From Isoetes taiwanensis (taxonomy: Eukaryota > Streptophyta > Lycopodiopsida > Isoetales > Isoetaceae), in the NCBI GenBank assembly GCA_021234155.1, contig JAJEKV010000057.1, positions 4,867,821-4,931,820 of the forward strand: a stretch of DNA of 64,000 nucleotides. Reading direction: 5' to 3'. Positions 33,160-46,479 of the stretch are shown piece by piece. Both the position numbers and the translations under genes were made by a program. Under the pieces are notes generated by a model. That model was not told the origin of the DNA, searched no databases, and worked only from the letters and a program-made list of their open reading frames with translations. The number at the start of each line of letters is the position of its first letter. The first letter of the stretch is position 1.

Positions 33160-35324
33160 CAGATGAAAAGTAGAAAATTAGCATAAATTTTGCAACATAG
33201 AACTGCAAGGAAAAACCTTAGAAGGAGATTATTATTGGTAACCAGCCACAGGTTTGAACTTGGGATTTGGACCAACGCAAATCAATTCACCATTCAAACA
33301 AGTCTGCACAGCTTGATGAGTTGTAAGGAATATATTGATAAAAGAGAGGGAAAAACAATTGAGCTTACAGGCAACTTTCCAACAACAGGAAGATTATGAT
33401 GTGGCCCGGATTCAATTTTAGATGAATTTGCGGTGTATTTGTGCTAGATCACCTCATGTGCAACTTTTGGCCAGACTCTCGAGATCATACCTCATAGCAA
33501 AGCAATCTCGAGGCTGGTCTTGTTAAATTTTAGAACTCTGTTTTGGGAAACAACAGTCCTACAATATAGCAGCTGACCTAAGAAGTTTTGACAGATGAAG
33601 TGGATAGAAGAAGTCAAATAAAGTGTGAAGCAAGAAAAGGAGTTGCAATAGACATTCTCCTGAATAGCTTTTGAAACAGTTAGATAATCTCCCTTATGAT
33701 AGCACAGGTGAAATCGTTTCTTTGCTTAGTGGACTTCCTAGATTGCATCACTGCAGAAGATTTTATAATGCATAGTTTCTTGCTCTAGGCGATGTTTTTA
33801 TTTCTTAGCTAAACGAAAATTACCTATCATCCAAATATCCTGCCTGATACGCATTGCAATCCTTATAAGAGCAATTTCTTCCAGAAAATCTTTGAAAGGT
33901 TTCGATGACAAGCCATTTGGTTTTACTCGAGTTCAAGGAATGTTAACGTCCCAAGGTGCACTGTGACAAACGGTGTACATCTCTGTGGCACTATATGTTC
34001 AACAAATCAGGCAGCTTTATAGCAACCTTTCCCAGTTGGCTATAATGCTGAACAAGTTGGGATGTATGCTTGACAGCAACATTTACGAGTGGCAGGAAAA
34101 CAAAAGTATAGACAATGAGAGTAAGACTGCTGTCATAAGATCTTCATTACATCAATATCAAGTCGTACATAGCTTTGCTACAGAAAAATGGAAGATATCT
34201 CTCTCATTGTCTTTTGTAACCTAAGAATAAATGCCCACGGAATACCTAGAAATAGAAAATTTAGGCAAGAGGTCGATCAGTATATAAAGGCAATAGGACT
34301 CGTGTAAATAAAATTTGAAAGATCAACCTCATGCACAAGGTGTATTGTCCCATGTTGTGGACAATACACTGGTTACTATTTGGACATTCAAAACCATCTA
34401 AAGATAAATTGTGAAATATAGAGACATGGCAATGCTTCATATCAATGGGGAGTGGTATGCAACAATGCCTTTAGCAGAAGATAAATCTGTGATGATGCAA
34501 AAATAGAGTTTTGATCTCCAACTATGTTGTTAACCATGAACACGTGCCATAACATTTTCTTATTTTGTGGATAGCTAGATGATGAAACTAAAGCGTCGAA
34601 TTTGAATTCTTCTACTAATTGCAAGACCACAAATTATTGTTTGCGATAACTTATAAGCCTTCACCCGCAGCCTTTTTATCCTATGCCATACCCAAGGTCC
34701 TGTGGTAAGACGTTAAACTGCCATACCCAAGGTCACGGGTTCTTTTGAGATCCTTGAATACGTAGGACCTTTAGGAATCCTTTTAGGTTATAAATAATAA
34801 CAGAGTCATGGAGGTTATCAAAAGGCATGTGAAATAGATCTTCTCTGCACCAGAGCAATAAGCCACATTAAGTCACACCTATTGCCAATACCCTTGGAAT
34901 CCCTGATTTTACCACGGTGTTACAGAGTCCCTGACTCAAGATTGATGCCTTTGATCAAGTTAAGAATGCTTCTAGGAAGATCAGGAGCTCTTGCTAGAAA
35001 AGTTGTGTCTGTGCTTGGAAATCTCCCATCCTTAAATACTGCTCTAATCCATGAGTTGATGGGTTCTATAAGAAGCCCAAAGGCCAAAGTTCGGCCCTCC
35101 TGCCTATGGTGTTATATTGTTAATTATATCTAAACATGTATAATTATTGTAGAGAGATACTTTGCCTAAGAGTGACACGTAGGGGCGCAAGGGAAAAAAA
35201 GTGAAAAATAAGTCATTTTAGTGCTTATAGGATCCCGTACAAGGTAACATTTTTAATAAACAAGCTAATGTAATATGGAATTTTTGAGCACGGTAACAGT
35301 TTTAACAATGTAATATCGAATTTT
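33160..35324. other. Noncoding stretch
   Basis: AT-rich with scattered short frames (longest about 83 codons at 33973-34224 and 34882-35133), none with recognisable motifs. A 16-base phrase, GCCATACCCAAGGTCC or GCCATACCCAAGGTCA, occurs twice at about 34685-34735. Confidence 0.4.
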
Positions 35325-37183
35325 ACGCATACTATTAGGGCATGGCATTTTTAATCGTACCTAAGAGGCAAAGCGGTGGAGCGGCTCAATCCTAAAAGCA
35401 AAGATGCGGAGCGGTTCAATACTGGGACAAAGCCGCTCAGTATAGCGATGAAGGATTGCACTTGCCAATTGCTTCACGGTGAATCAGGTTGTGTGATACT
35501 TTATTTCAATTGGATTTGAGAAATTTTGATCGGCACAGGTTTTAGGGACTTGGAAACGCAGAAATGATGCAGAGTATTAGGCACTTTAAATTCTTGACGA
35601 ACAGAGTTGTTTCTAGCTCGAAAACAGAAACAAGATTCAAAATGGATCATTACAGGTCATGAAGATATATTGTGATGAGACCTGGTTATGGCTACAGCTG
35701 TTTGGAATGAAACAGGTAATTGGTTGTAATAGTGTAAGTCTGTTTTGCAAATATAGACCTTAAAGTTTCTGTAGAGGCAACTAATGCAGGAAATATACCC
35801 CATTTTCATCCCAACTATGGATTCCGAGTTTTTGTCTTAGGAGAAGGCAAATGCATGTGTCTGAATCCAGTAGAAATGTTCTCTTTAGATGTGTGGTTGT
35901 TCTGGATATCTTAGCATGTGCGAAGTGATTTGTTCCTAAATTACCTTAAGGCTGCCTTTGCTGAAATTGAATTCCTGTGCCTTTCTTTCCTGTGGGACTT
36001 CCTATTGGATGCTGGCTAGACACCGGGGAGTCTATAGCTTGACATTCCACATTCCCTGAAGTTGAGAAAAATATTTCTGTCTGGAGAGTAATATGGGAAG
36101 TAGCCTTGCCAGTTCGCTGTTCAAGTTGTGAATGAACAAACAGTGAAAAGCGCCGTTGTTGTTACAATGTCCACTTTCTGCTGTTTGTGAGTTTAGCCTG
36201 CTTCATTGCTGATTCCAGCATGGCATATGTAGTGATATGAAGAATTCACTATCAATTCACTCTGCTTGTTATTACAGCTTGGTAATGGCAGGGCTTGTGC
36301 AAGCTTGAAAATCTTATAAACCAAGGTTTTTCTATTACCTACATGATAATTCAAGCCTACTTGATTTAAAATTAATATGCAATTCTGAGTTATGTACCGT
36401 CAACATACAGGAAGCCCTAAATGAAAGTGTTAATGGATATAATGAGCTACAAAATGTTAGTGTTAACTTTACTCTGCCAGTGCTGGAATGGAGGGATAGC
36501 TTTTAGGATCTTTATCTGTAAGGCATGAGTTAATGTACAAATCACAACACATTGTTTGGAAGCTCATAGATGTGTAACCAAGGGTTTATTATCTACATGA
36601 TAATTCAAGCCTGCTTATGTTCATATCAAAGAATGGGAGGTACTGATCGAATGGAAATTTTCTACTTGTTCTAAGAAAGCTGGAAGCAGGCCTCGAATTT
36701 AAATTTTGCACTAACCAGCAAAAATGCCGCCCTTTATTTATGCTTACCGGATTTTTGAGAAAAATACCTCTAATTTGCCGGATTTAACACTATTTTTATG
36801 AAATTTCTACCGGAAATTTGCCTACATCTACTTTAGCAAATCGGATATTTCCAACTTTAATCGGATATTCTGGGGAGGAACCCCCCTAATTTCGACCCTT
36901 GGCTGGAAGGCCTATTCTTCAATCCCTTACATTTTAGACCTCAAAAGAGTGGTAAGTATTGCAGGACATACTTGCATAAGGTTTTGGAAATGCATTCTCC
37001 TTTAGTTTACGCATGACAACTGGGGTCAAAGCAAGCTACTCAGTATAGGGATGAAGAAAAACATGGTATGAAGTTGCAGCAATGTTTCTTGCTTTTTTTT
37101 CTTATTTTTCTTTCTCATTTCATTGCGTTGTTTCCTTTCTATGCAGTTGATTGGAATGCAGAAAGGAATGAGTCACAAAAAGG
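35325..37183 (+). repeat. 1.8-kb segmental duplication, left copy
   Basis: Nearly identical to 40183-41936. Only one or two substitutions are seen in the first 850 bp (for example TTTCTG versus TTTTTG at about 35767). The left copy lacks about 130 bp that the right copy has near 41175-41300 and carries an extra 223 bp (MITE plus target duplication) at 36687-36909. No gene is recognised in it. Confidence 0.9.
36687..36901 (+). mobile_element. hAT-type MITE, 215 bp
   Basis: The insertion is flanked by 8-bp repeats GCTGGAAG (36679-36686 and 36902-36909). The other duplicate has a single GCTGGAAG at 41654-41661, the empty site. The ends, CAGGCCTCGAATTTA and the complement of CTAATTTCGACCCTTG, agree at about 11 of 15 positions. 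An 8-bp target duplication and CA.G ends fit the hAT superfamily. There is no coding capacity. Confidence 0.85.
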
Positions 37184-37195
37184 AATGAGTCCTTT

Positions 37196-37225
37196 CTAGT
37201 AAACGTGTGCCCGCCGTTGCCGGGC
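37196..37225 (-). mobile_element. Helitron-like 3' terminus
   Basis: On the minus strand an imperfect hairpin (37225-37209, GCCCG..CGGGC) is followed 9-10 bases later by CTAG (37199-37196), the usual Helitron 3' end. Much the same phrase occurs at 48379-48406. The base after CTAG is A, not the expected T, so the evidence is modest. Confidence 0.4.
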
Positions 37226-39060
37226 TAATGTGCTGGCTTATGTTTTTACTTGGATTTTAATGTCCATATATCTACAACTTCTGTGAACACTAATGTCCTA
37301 GCTTATTCTGTGAACATCACAGGTTGATGCTTGCAAGATGTTGTCGAAATTGTCTAGTGGCAGCATCATCAATGTATTAACTTTGCAGTTAAAGAATGGA
37401 TTTTCAAAGTAAATGGGTGCACGGCATTGTTGCACATAAGTAGGGGCATCTTAAATATTAGATTGATCCTTAGATGAGTTGCTAGACTCGAGAATAACAT
37501 CACATCGAGACGGACAAACATACAATTGCACGCATAAGTAGACACGTGTATTTTCGTAGACCTTGTGCCAAGAAGTAAAAGTCCAAGAATAAAGCACTCA
37601 TTTGTAAGCAGTAGAATAACCAATTGTGTCGTTTTTCTATTACATGAGCGTTCAACAGTGGTTTTTCTATTACATGAGTGTTCAACAATGGTGCTTCAAC
37701 AATGAGGACAAATTCATGTTACCAATTTGAAAACGCATTTGTTAATTTAGTTTGTATTGACTACATTAAAGACAACTAATTGGGTAACCAATCCTTCGAA
37801 TTAAGGACTCTCCTGGTTGAAGGTGGTTGCCAATACTTCAGATCTTTGGAGGCCAAAATTTGTATTTCTTGGCATGGTTTGCCAAATTTCCATGAGAACT
37901 AATTACTGTTGCCATAGCCAGAAACCATGGCAAAATATATACAGCTCTTCCTTGACAAAGTGATGAATAGTGAGCAGTTGGCCACTCTGTTGCAGTCCTT
38001 TCTTTACCTGCATACATATTGAAAATGTTACAGCCTAATCAAAACTGGCAGAAGCAGCAACCAATAATCAGATCAAATTCAAGCTAACACAATCAGTCAT
38101 CATTTTAGCTCAAAAAACTGAAATCTCAAATGCAACCAGCCAGAATTGATAATGGCTGATAGTAACCAGTCAGAATGATTTAGAGATGCCAAAAACAGGA
38201 CCAGAGGAATGATTTCATGGTACATCAGAGGAATAATCTGTAAACTAAGTAAAATAAAATGAGGCAGATACAAAAAAGATTAAGCTAAGAAATAGATGTT
38301 ATGTACAGGAATGGGGAAATGGACTTGCTTCAAAATTTATGGTATTCTAAACATTATTAGCAGGCTGGCAGCATATTTATCCCAAAGTTGAGCAAATGGA
38401 AGCCTAAATCCGTTGTGGTAATCAAATCTGTCATGATATATACAGAGATCTTTATCCATATAATATTCATTTCTGACATGATATGATCCGTTATCAGTGG
38501 TAATAAGCTGCTGCAGAAGCTCTCCAAATGCAGATTAGGAAGTACTATTCACGTAAGCCCGGTGCAACATCTGATTTGTAGAAGCAAATGCAGATTATGA
38601 AGTACTGAAGTAACTGATCACAGCTTGTTGAACATCAATACATCAAGAGCACGCATGGTTGAGAGGAGTAGGCCTGGCCTTCTGGCACAGAACATGCGTA
38701 TATTTAAAAATGCCGGACATCGATATGTGATATGCAGATCTATTACGGATTTACAGAGCCAGTTTACCAGAGTATGTAGATTAAGAGACATGCATTAAGA
38801 GACCCGGGGATTAAGAGCATATTAAGAGCATGAAATGCAGCTATAAGGCACGAAATGCAGTTATAGAGATAAATGAGACACGATGCAGTTATAATATCTT
38901 CTATCCTGTTCTTGCCACAACCTCTTAACACCCAAAATGGAAAAGAGGGCACGCGTTTAATAAGCTTGGCTTGCACAACTCGTCTGCAGACAGAAAGCAC
39001 AATCCGACTGCCTCCTCCGACAGTTTTTCAACGCTATCAAACAATATACGGATACAGTCA
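37226..39060. other. Noncoding stretch
   Basis: AT-rich, with no recognised gene. It contains the 30-bp tandem duplication at 37631-37690 and several ATTAAGAG and GAAATGCAG repeats near 38560-38890. Confidence 0.4.
37631..37690 (+). repeat. 30-bp tandem duplication
   Basis: Two adjacent 30-bp units beginning GTTTTTCTATTACATGAG differ at two positions. Confidence 0.85.
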
Positions 39061-39079
39061 AAGACGAAATTTTACCTGG

Positions 39080-39345
39080 AACTTGAAGCTACACTTGCCC
39101 AAACTTGATCTTCTAAGATATTCCTGCTAAAATCCACCGCTTGAAGTGGAGGGAAAATGCCAAAACCAGCGGGTATCTTTCCAATGAGGCGATTCTAAAA
39201 CAAATAGAAGCCTCTCAAGTTCTGGAGGCTGGTGAGAGATTCAGGAATAGGGCCATCGATGCCATTTGTATCCAAAGCTTACGAATGGCCGTGAGCTGCT
39301 CCATTATTATCCCCCAAGCCCTTTGCCTTGGTGTTGCACCTGCAT
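39080..39345 (-). pseudogene. Leucine-rich-repeat (receptor-like) fragment
   Basis: The minus strand reads GPIPESLTSLQNLRGFYLF, a stop (TAG at 39207-39205, probably from CAG), then NRLIGKIPAGFG and LQAVDFSRN. These are plant-type 24-residue LRR units (L..L..L.L..N.L.G.IP). The exon seems to end near 39080 at GTAAAA. Only about two repeats remain, with no kinase or signal peptide nearby. It is a remnant of an LRR receptor-like gene lying between the two copies of the segmental duplication. Confidence 0.65.
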
Positions 39346-40182
39346 GAACAACAACAAAATCAGGGAATCTAAATATTCAAAGTTCAAAGACCTACACAAT
39401 GCAAGAGTTAACAAATGAACTACTTCAACCATCGCAAAACCAGAAAACATGCACAGAATTTTGGGCGCAGGGGTCATACCTGCTTCAATGACTCCTGCTT
39501 GCTGCCTCTGCCTTGCTTGCCGCTTGTTATCTAAAACCCTAGATGCATCTTTTTTTAAAATCGGGACACATTACTGCAAATACGATCATTAGAGCGAGCC
39601 GTTGCCGTTTCAGAGAGAAGAGTGAAGGATGCAAGAAGAAGTTCGGAAAGATATTTTGCACGGCAACTATTTGACAACTATTGATGCAGACCTTCAACCA
39701 TAGAAAGTTTTTTCCTTTGAATGTTCCTGCAAGAAGGCTGCACCAAAACAATTCATGCATAAGCGTAGAAGCTAAAATTTGAACACAGCATAAAAAGTGA
39801 TTTGCAGAACCTGGATCGGCTTAAATCTCAAAACCAGAAGCGCTTGTATAATTTTCCCTCTTCAACCCTAAACCCTTTCTTAGCTTTGCAAAATAAGTCA
39901 TGCAATCTGCCTGCCGATTTGCCGTGCTCCTGCGATTTCAATCCGAAACATCATGGAAGGCGGAGGCCATGGTTTTCTTGCTAATTAGCAGTAACGGGCT
40001 AGAGTAGTGGTTGTTTCAGGAAAAAACGTAACGGAAGGTGCCGGAAAACTAAGATATCGCCACGAAAACCTTTTTAGCTCACAAAACTCACGCTTTTCGC
40101 CGGAAAAGGCGTTACACCGGCGTGAGCCAAAATCCCCAAAAACATTTTAAATAAGTAGATATCGAATTTTGTAATGAGGCAA

Positions 40183-41936
40183 ACGCATACTATTAGGGCA
40201 TGGCATTTTTAATCGTACCTAAGAGGCAAAGCGGTGGAGCGGCTCAATCCTAAAAGCAAAGATGCGGAGCGGTTCAATACTGGGACAAAGCCGCTCAGTA
40301 TAGCGATGAAGGATTGCACTTGCCAATTGCTTCACGGTGAATCAGGTTGTGTGATACTTTATTTCAATTGGATTTGAGAAATTTTGATCGGCACAGGTTT
40401 TAGGGACTTGGAAACGCAGAAATGATGCAGAGTATTAGGCACTTTAAATTCTTGACGAACAGAGTTGTTTCTAGCTCGAAAACAGAAACAAGATTCAAAA
40501 TGGATCATTACAGGTCATGAAGATATATTGTGATGAGACCTGGTTATGGCTACAGCTGTTTGGAATGAAACAGGTAATTGGTTGTAATAGTGTAAGTCTG
40601 TTTTGCAAATATAGACCTTAAAGTTTTTGTAGAGGCAACTAATGCAGGAAATATACCCCATTTTCATCCCAACTATGGATTCCGAGTTTTTGTCTTAGGA
40701 GAAGGCAAATGCATGTGTCTGAATCCAGTAGAAATGTTCTCTTTAGATGTGTGGTTGTTCTGGATATCTTAGCATGTGCGAAGTGATTTGTTCCTAAATT
40801 ACCTTAAGGCTGCCTTTGCTGAAATTGAATTCCTGTGCCTTTCTTTCCTGTGGGACTTCCTATTGGATGCTGGCTAGACACCGGGGAGTCTATAGCTTGA
40901 CATTCCACATTCCCTGAAGTTGAGAAAAATATTTCTGTCTGGAGAGTAATATGGGAAGTAGCCTTGCCAGTTCGCTGTTCAAGTTGTGAATGAACAAACA
41001 GTGAAAAGCGCCGTTGTTGTTACAATGTCCACTTTCTGCTGTTTGTGAGTTTAGCCTGCTTCATTGCTGATTCCAGCATGGCATATGTAGTGATATGAAG
41101 AATTCACTATCAATTCACTCTGCTTGTTATTACAGCTTGGTAATGGCAGGGCTTGTGCAAGCTTGAAAATCTTATACACCATTTTTTATTATGGTCAGTA
41201 ACTTAGTCATAAAACGGGATAGCTTTGAGGATCTTTATCTGTAGTACATGAGTTAATGTACAAATCGTATTGTTGGAAGCTCATAGATGTCTAAACCAAG
41301 GTTTTTCTATTACCTACATGATAATTCAAGCCTGCTTGATTTAAAATTAATATGCAATTCTGAGTTATGTACCGTCAACATACAGGAAGCCCTAAATGAA
41401 AGTGTTAATGGATATAATGAGCTACAAAATGTTAGTGTTAACTTTACTCTGCCAGTGCTGGAATGGAGGGATAGCTTTTAGGATCTTTATCTGTAAGGCA
41501 TGAGTTAATGTACAAATCACAACACATTGTTTGGAAGCTCATAGATGTGTAACCAAGGGTTTATTATCTACATGATAATTCAAGCCTGCTTATGTTCATA
41601 TCAAAGAATGGGAGGTACTGATCGAATGGAAATTTTCTACTTGTTCTAAGAAAGCTGGAAGGCCTATTCTTCAATCCCTTACATTTTAGACCTCAAAAGA
41701 GTGGTAAGTATTGCAGGACATACTTGCATAAGGTTTTGGAAATGCATTCTCCTTTAGTTTACGCATGACAACTGGGGTCAAAGCAAGCTACTCAGTATAG
41801 GGATGAAGAAAAACATGGTATGAAGTTGCAGCAATGTTTCTTGCTTTTTTTTCTTATTTTTCTTTCTCATTTCATTGCGTTGTTTCCTTTCTATGCAGTT
41901 GATTGGAATGCAGAAAGGAATGAGTCACAAAAAGGA
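40183..41936 (+). repeat. 1.8-kb segmental duplication, right copy
   Basis: The partner of 35325-37183, 4858 bp to the right. About 130 bp at 41175-41300 looks like a variant of 41475-41560 (GATAGCTTT..GGATCTTTATCTGTA and on), so the ancestral unit had an internal tandem repeat that the left copy lost. A 64-codon frame at 41287-41481 resembles nothing I know. Confidence 0.9.
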
Positions 41937-42269
41937 CAGGTTTGTCAGCTGCTTTGATAATTTTATTTCCAGGCTGGATCTGGCTCCTTATTTTAAAATC
42001 TTGGTTGCATTAGCCTTATCAAATCGTTGTGTCTAGGCTTTGTAATTTATAAGCTTAGTTTTCATCAATTTATATCTGATCCTTACGCGCTTGAGTTTTT
42101 ATTCTTACGATTTGTGCAACTCAATTGTGCAAGCATCAGTTGTTGTTGGCTGGCTTACTTGGGTTGCTATTTATATATCTATTTGAATAACTGGGGATAA
42201 TGGTTTAACCAAGGTTCGATTCGACAAAAAATAGAAATTCTTGTGTACTGGCAAAATTTCCAATAAAAT

Positions 42270-42500
42270 GACCAATATTCTAACTATTGCATTAACTAAT
42301 AAACTGACAAATACGATGACCAATATTCTGACTATTGGTTTGACTAACTGACTAACTATTTGACTAACACATTGACGAATCATGTGACTATTTGAATAAC
42401 TAATATTTAGACTATTCAACAAACTATTCATCTGACTATTTGAATGACTAACTTTTTGACTATTTAACTGACTATTCATCTGACTATGTCTGACTAATAA
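42270..42500 (+). repeat. Irregular short repeats built on GACTATTTGACTAAC
   Basis: About 230 bp in which CTGACTATT, TTGACTAAC and TGAATAACT recur every 10-25 bases. They produce a low-complexity minus-strand frame rich in Ser and Asn that should not be taken for a gene. Confidence 0.75.
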
Positions 42501-42823
42501 TCTGTTCTGACGTTAAAGCGTCACATAAAACTCGTCAGCACATTCGTCAGGAATAAGGGCCTGGGCTTGTAGTGCTTCCTCAACTTAGATTACTATAGGA
42601 CTAAGCATCCTTCTTGTTCCACAACCAAGTACTATAGGAAGAACTCCATTCTTTTTTGCCTATAGGAAGAACTCCATCCTTGTTTTTGTTCATGATTTCT
42701 TCTTATTTTTTATTTCTTCTTGCTCATTTCTACCATAGCTAACTCATTTCAGCCTGTTTCTACAGGCAGCTAAGAGAACCTGCTCATACAAGTGGTTAAG
42801 GGAGGCCAACCCCCTTCACTGGA

Positions 42824-42886
42824 GGGGGTTCATGCGAAATAACCCTCTCGGCCTGCCGGCCTTGAGGGTTATTTCGCATAACCCCC
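42824..42886 (+). repeat. Strong hairpin (24-bp arms)
   Basis: The arms 42824-42847 and 42864-42886 pair along GGGGGTT-ATGCGAAATAACCCTC with one unpaired base, around a 16-base GC-rich loop. On both sides GGAGG/CCTCC runs (42801-42815, 42895-42910) could extend it imperfectly. No promoter or gene is obvious next to it. Confidence 0.85.
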
Positions 42887-42910
42887 TGTCAAGAAGGAGG
42901 TTTACCTCCT

Positions 42911-45900
42911 CTTATTTTTTTAAAGGTTCTTTCTAAGATATTCCGAAGTATATATTTTTTCTGTAGATATGGCCGTTGATTAGGAAAAAATGTGGCAGCT
43001 TCGAAGCTGTTAGAACTTCTTCAAGCCAATAAGCACTCGCTTCTCCAATAATTAGAAATAATGATGGTGAAGCAGAAGGAAACCCTTTGAAGCTAAAGCC
43101 ATAGGGGGTAGGGGATGGGACGGGGAAGGGCAGTGGGTGGGTGTGGGGACCAAAGGATTGAAGAGATTTCAAATGACGATCCTCCCTTCAAAAAATAATA
43201 ATAATTTAAATTCTAGAAAGCAATAGAATAAACTATTATAATTTTAATAATAATTAAAATAAAGCAATGAATATAGATATCAATTACACAATGGTATTGT
43301 TATTACAGCCTACAAAAAGTAGGGTCGATTGTGCTACCTAGAACTCCCAGAGCTCCCCGCAACCTTGATTTCCCGGAACTCCCCCACGCACAATCCCACT
43401 AACCCCCGGGATTAGTTTGAAGCCCAGCTTCAATAGTTCTTATCAAAAGAACCAATACTGCAGTAGCAGTATTGCTCAACACTAGAGTAAACTCACAATC
43501 AATAGGAAAAGCTCCAGAAATATCAGGAAGTCTTTGAAGCTATCCCAAAGAGGTCTGATTGATCTTTGATCAATAAATGAGAATAAAACATAACAAAATG
43601 ACAAAGGGATAGAAGGAATCGAACAAAAGAATCACGAATCCAATGACCACGGTCTGGTACCTCTATCCCTGGGACATCTGCACCATTTTTTTTTTCATTT
43701 TTTTTTAAGGAAGGAAGAAATTTGTATTCAAAAGATTGGAAGAATGTACACATAAGTAATACCTCAATGCTTAGATAAAAATTCAATACCATTGCATCTT
43801 CCTTGAAAAGACTACTATAGGAGAAACTCAACATCTTCATCTTTCGAATTCCAATGCAAGAAATAAAGACCCTTACTACTCAGATAAAATGAAGCACACG
43901 GTGTCCATTACAACATCTGAAGGCGAGCAAGAAGAATAATTAAGCATTCAAATCTGCCATAAGCAAATCTTATGGCATAATCCCGATGCTGCCAGATCCT
44001 AAAATATATCAGTGCCTTAGCAAAAATACCCATTCTTAGGCATATCAGTAGTTGAGTGATCTTGGCATAACAGTACCCAATAACAAAGATAGCTCAAGCG
44101 TAATAGTACTTGAGCATATTGCGCATATCAGTACCGCATTTTTTCTTTTTCAATAGGAGGTGGGCTATATTATGGTTATTTAAGACCCTCTGTTGGCCTA
44201 GCCCCACAATTCGACGAATACTTAGTAGCAGCGTCAAGGTCTGAACCGGATTCAGCAAAAGCGGCAACTTCACGGTATTGTGCCGATTTTGGTTTCAAGC
44301 TACCACAAACTTGTTTCAGGCATATCTGTACCTGAACAAGATTCAACGTAGTAGTACCCAAGATAAAAAAGAACTCAAGCATAGCAGTACTTGAGTTAAA
44401 TATATGCATGTTATTTTACCTTTCATCATGCTTTGGAGTATTGCAAGAAAGCTACAGAAGTTCGTTCATCGTCAAAACAAAAACACACCTTGCCGTTAAA
44501 TATTCTAGACCAAGTAGCTGACCTTTCTCGCTTGGAACACCTATCACAATATGAGATGATCCCTACTGGCAGAATAATATCAAGGCTTTTCTACATAATT
44601 TGAACCTTCATTTGTAGCTTTTCAGCTTCTCTTCTTCGTTTTATAGGCCAGTATCCCATACTCTCAAGTATACTACCTTTCGACATGACAAAATCCAAGG
44701 AAGAAATCATAGCAATCCATCAAAGAATAATGAAGCACTGAAGAAAGAGTCCACGTTAGTGGAGTACCTACTGTAAATAGAGGGAAAAAATCATAGCCGT
44801 CAGAGAAAAATCTAGATAGGTTTGAAGATTTGATTGTGGATAACATGATGAAATTGCTGCATTAGCATCAAAAGAAATGTTAATCGATGTATTCTCCACT
44901 GCCTGGTTCGGCCAAGAAAAGAAGGCAGCCATCTGCCTAGCCGCTCTCGTCCAGTGGCATCGTCCTCGGTCTACTTTCTTCCTATTTGCACCAAAAAAAC
45001 GCGAAGACAACTGCACCAAAATAGATCCTAGCCAAAGTAAATACATGCACCACGACGTATCTACAAGAACGAAACCTTGTTGCCATGGACGAGTGCTTCG
45101 GGATAAATAAACAAAAATAGGAGGAGAAACTGCCCCAACAATGATCACTATATGCCAAGCAGATAAAGAAATATGTCCAAGAAAAGATCATTTTCAAGAG
45201 TTGTTCCCGAATGGTCATGTTTATTTTATTATTGTTCCTTTATCAGTTTTCTTCTCAACTTTCAATTTTAGCCATTGACGGGTAGGATATTCTTGGCATT
45301 GTGCCAGATCCATGGCTACTAACATTTTGCCAAAAAAATCACATGACATTTCCTATGGTCCGGATTGAAAATTTTTAGACCATGGCTTCAATCGATCCTA
45401 CCTGGAGCAAGAAATTCCTTGGCCTCCGCTCAATCGCGGCAACACAGATCTGCGTCCAAGCACCTGGGCCAACAAATTGTTATCAACAGCTTCTTCAAAG
45501 CTAATGTGCACAATTCAATCTGGAAGAAGTTTCAAACAATGAATCCGGATATCAGGCAAGCTTTTCACTTTCTGTCCCATCGCCTACCTTCCTCATCGTA
45601 GAATTTGGCCGGCTCGAATTTGTTCGGAGGCCGGACAAGATGGTTAAACCACGCCGTGTGTTCTTCTGCTGTTCTGGGCTAACAAATTATTATAACCCCT
45701 AAATTTCTGCTGCCCGACCCACTAAATTTATCTCCCCACTAAATTATTTACAAAGCTCGACATAGATACTATCTCCCCACTAAATTATTTAGCCTGTTCC
45801 GTGCCGCTCCAATCCTCGACTCCAAAAATCGAGAACACAGGCATGCAATCCTGACCTGTCATGCCCATCTCCACAGCCATGTCCTTCTATATTCGAACCA

Positions 45901-46470
45901 TTCGAACACAAATCGAAATAAACAGGTACTGCGAACACAACCATACAAATCTTTGGGCCACTACATTCTCCCGCAATCAAGCAGCTCAAATCAGCTAAAA
46001 AATACACGGCATACGATTTTTCCGTACAATACCCAGGCAAAATCTTGGCCAAACCATGCCAGAAATACCGCCCGCAAATACCAAAAAAAAAAAAAAAATG
46101 GAAGTTTATAGTACATTAATATTTTTATTGTATCAAACTATTCCAACTCAGTAGTCGAGAAGGCAGCATATACTTGTTCCGGCGGGAAAGAAAGAACAAA
46201 AAAACAAAAAAAACAAAAAAAAAACAAATATCCGCTTAGCGAGGCAAGAATGGGCATATTTCCGGATCTCTCTCCCAACAATCATGGTATCAATCCATTC
46301 TCACTGCCCTAAATCCGGCATCACAATCTATCCATAGATTCAAAGGCTTTGCTGCTCAGGTGCATGCCCAAATTCCCTTGGACTTAAGTCCGGCCAAAGG
46401 GATATGACTGGTGTCGAAATATGGTGAGGAAAGGGTTCGCAAGGCCATATCCATGCCATCTGATTTGGTT
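42911..46470. other. Noncoding stretch
   Basis: There is no recognised gene. Notable are an AT-rich patch at 43190-43290, a T-rich run at 43687-43709, recurring CAGTACTTGAG-like phrases at 44030-44400, a duplicated phrase CTATCTCCCCACTAAATTATT near 45725-45795 (20-base core), and A-rich runs at 46080-46099 and 46198-46230. Confidence 0.4.
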
Positions 46471-46479
46471 TTAAAAGAA

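Noticed and set aside
42171-42479. 102-codon minus-strand frame
   Set aside because: It is produced by short GACTATTTGACT repeats; low-complexity peptide only.
44768-45148. 126-codon minus-strand frame
   Set aside because: No recognisable motif, no splice context, and composition unlike a plant gene; likely chance.
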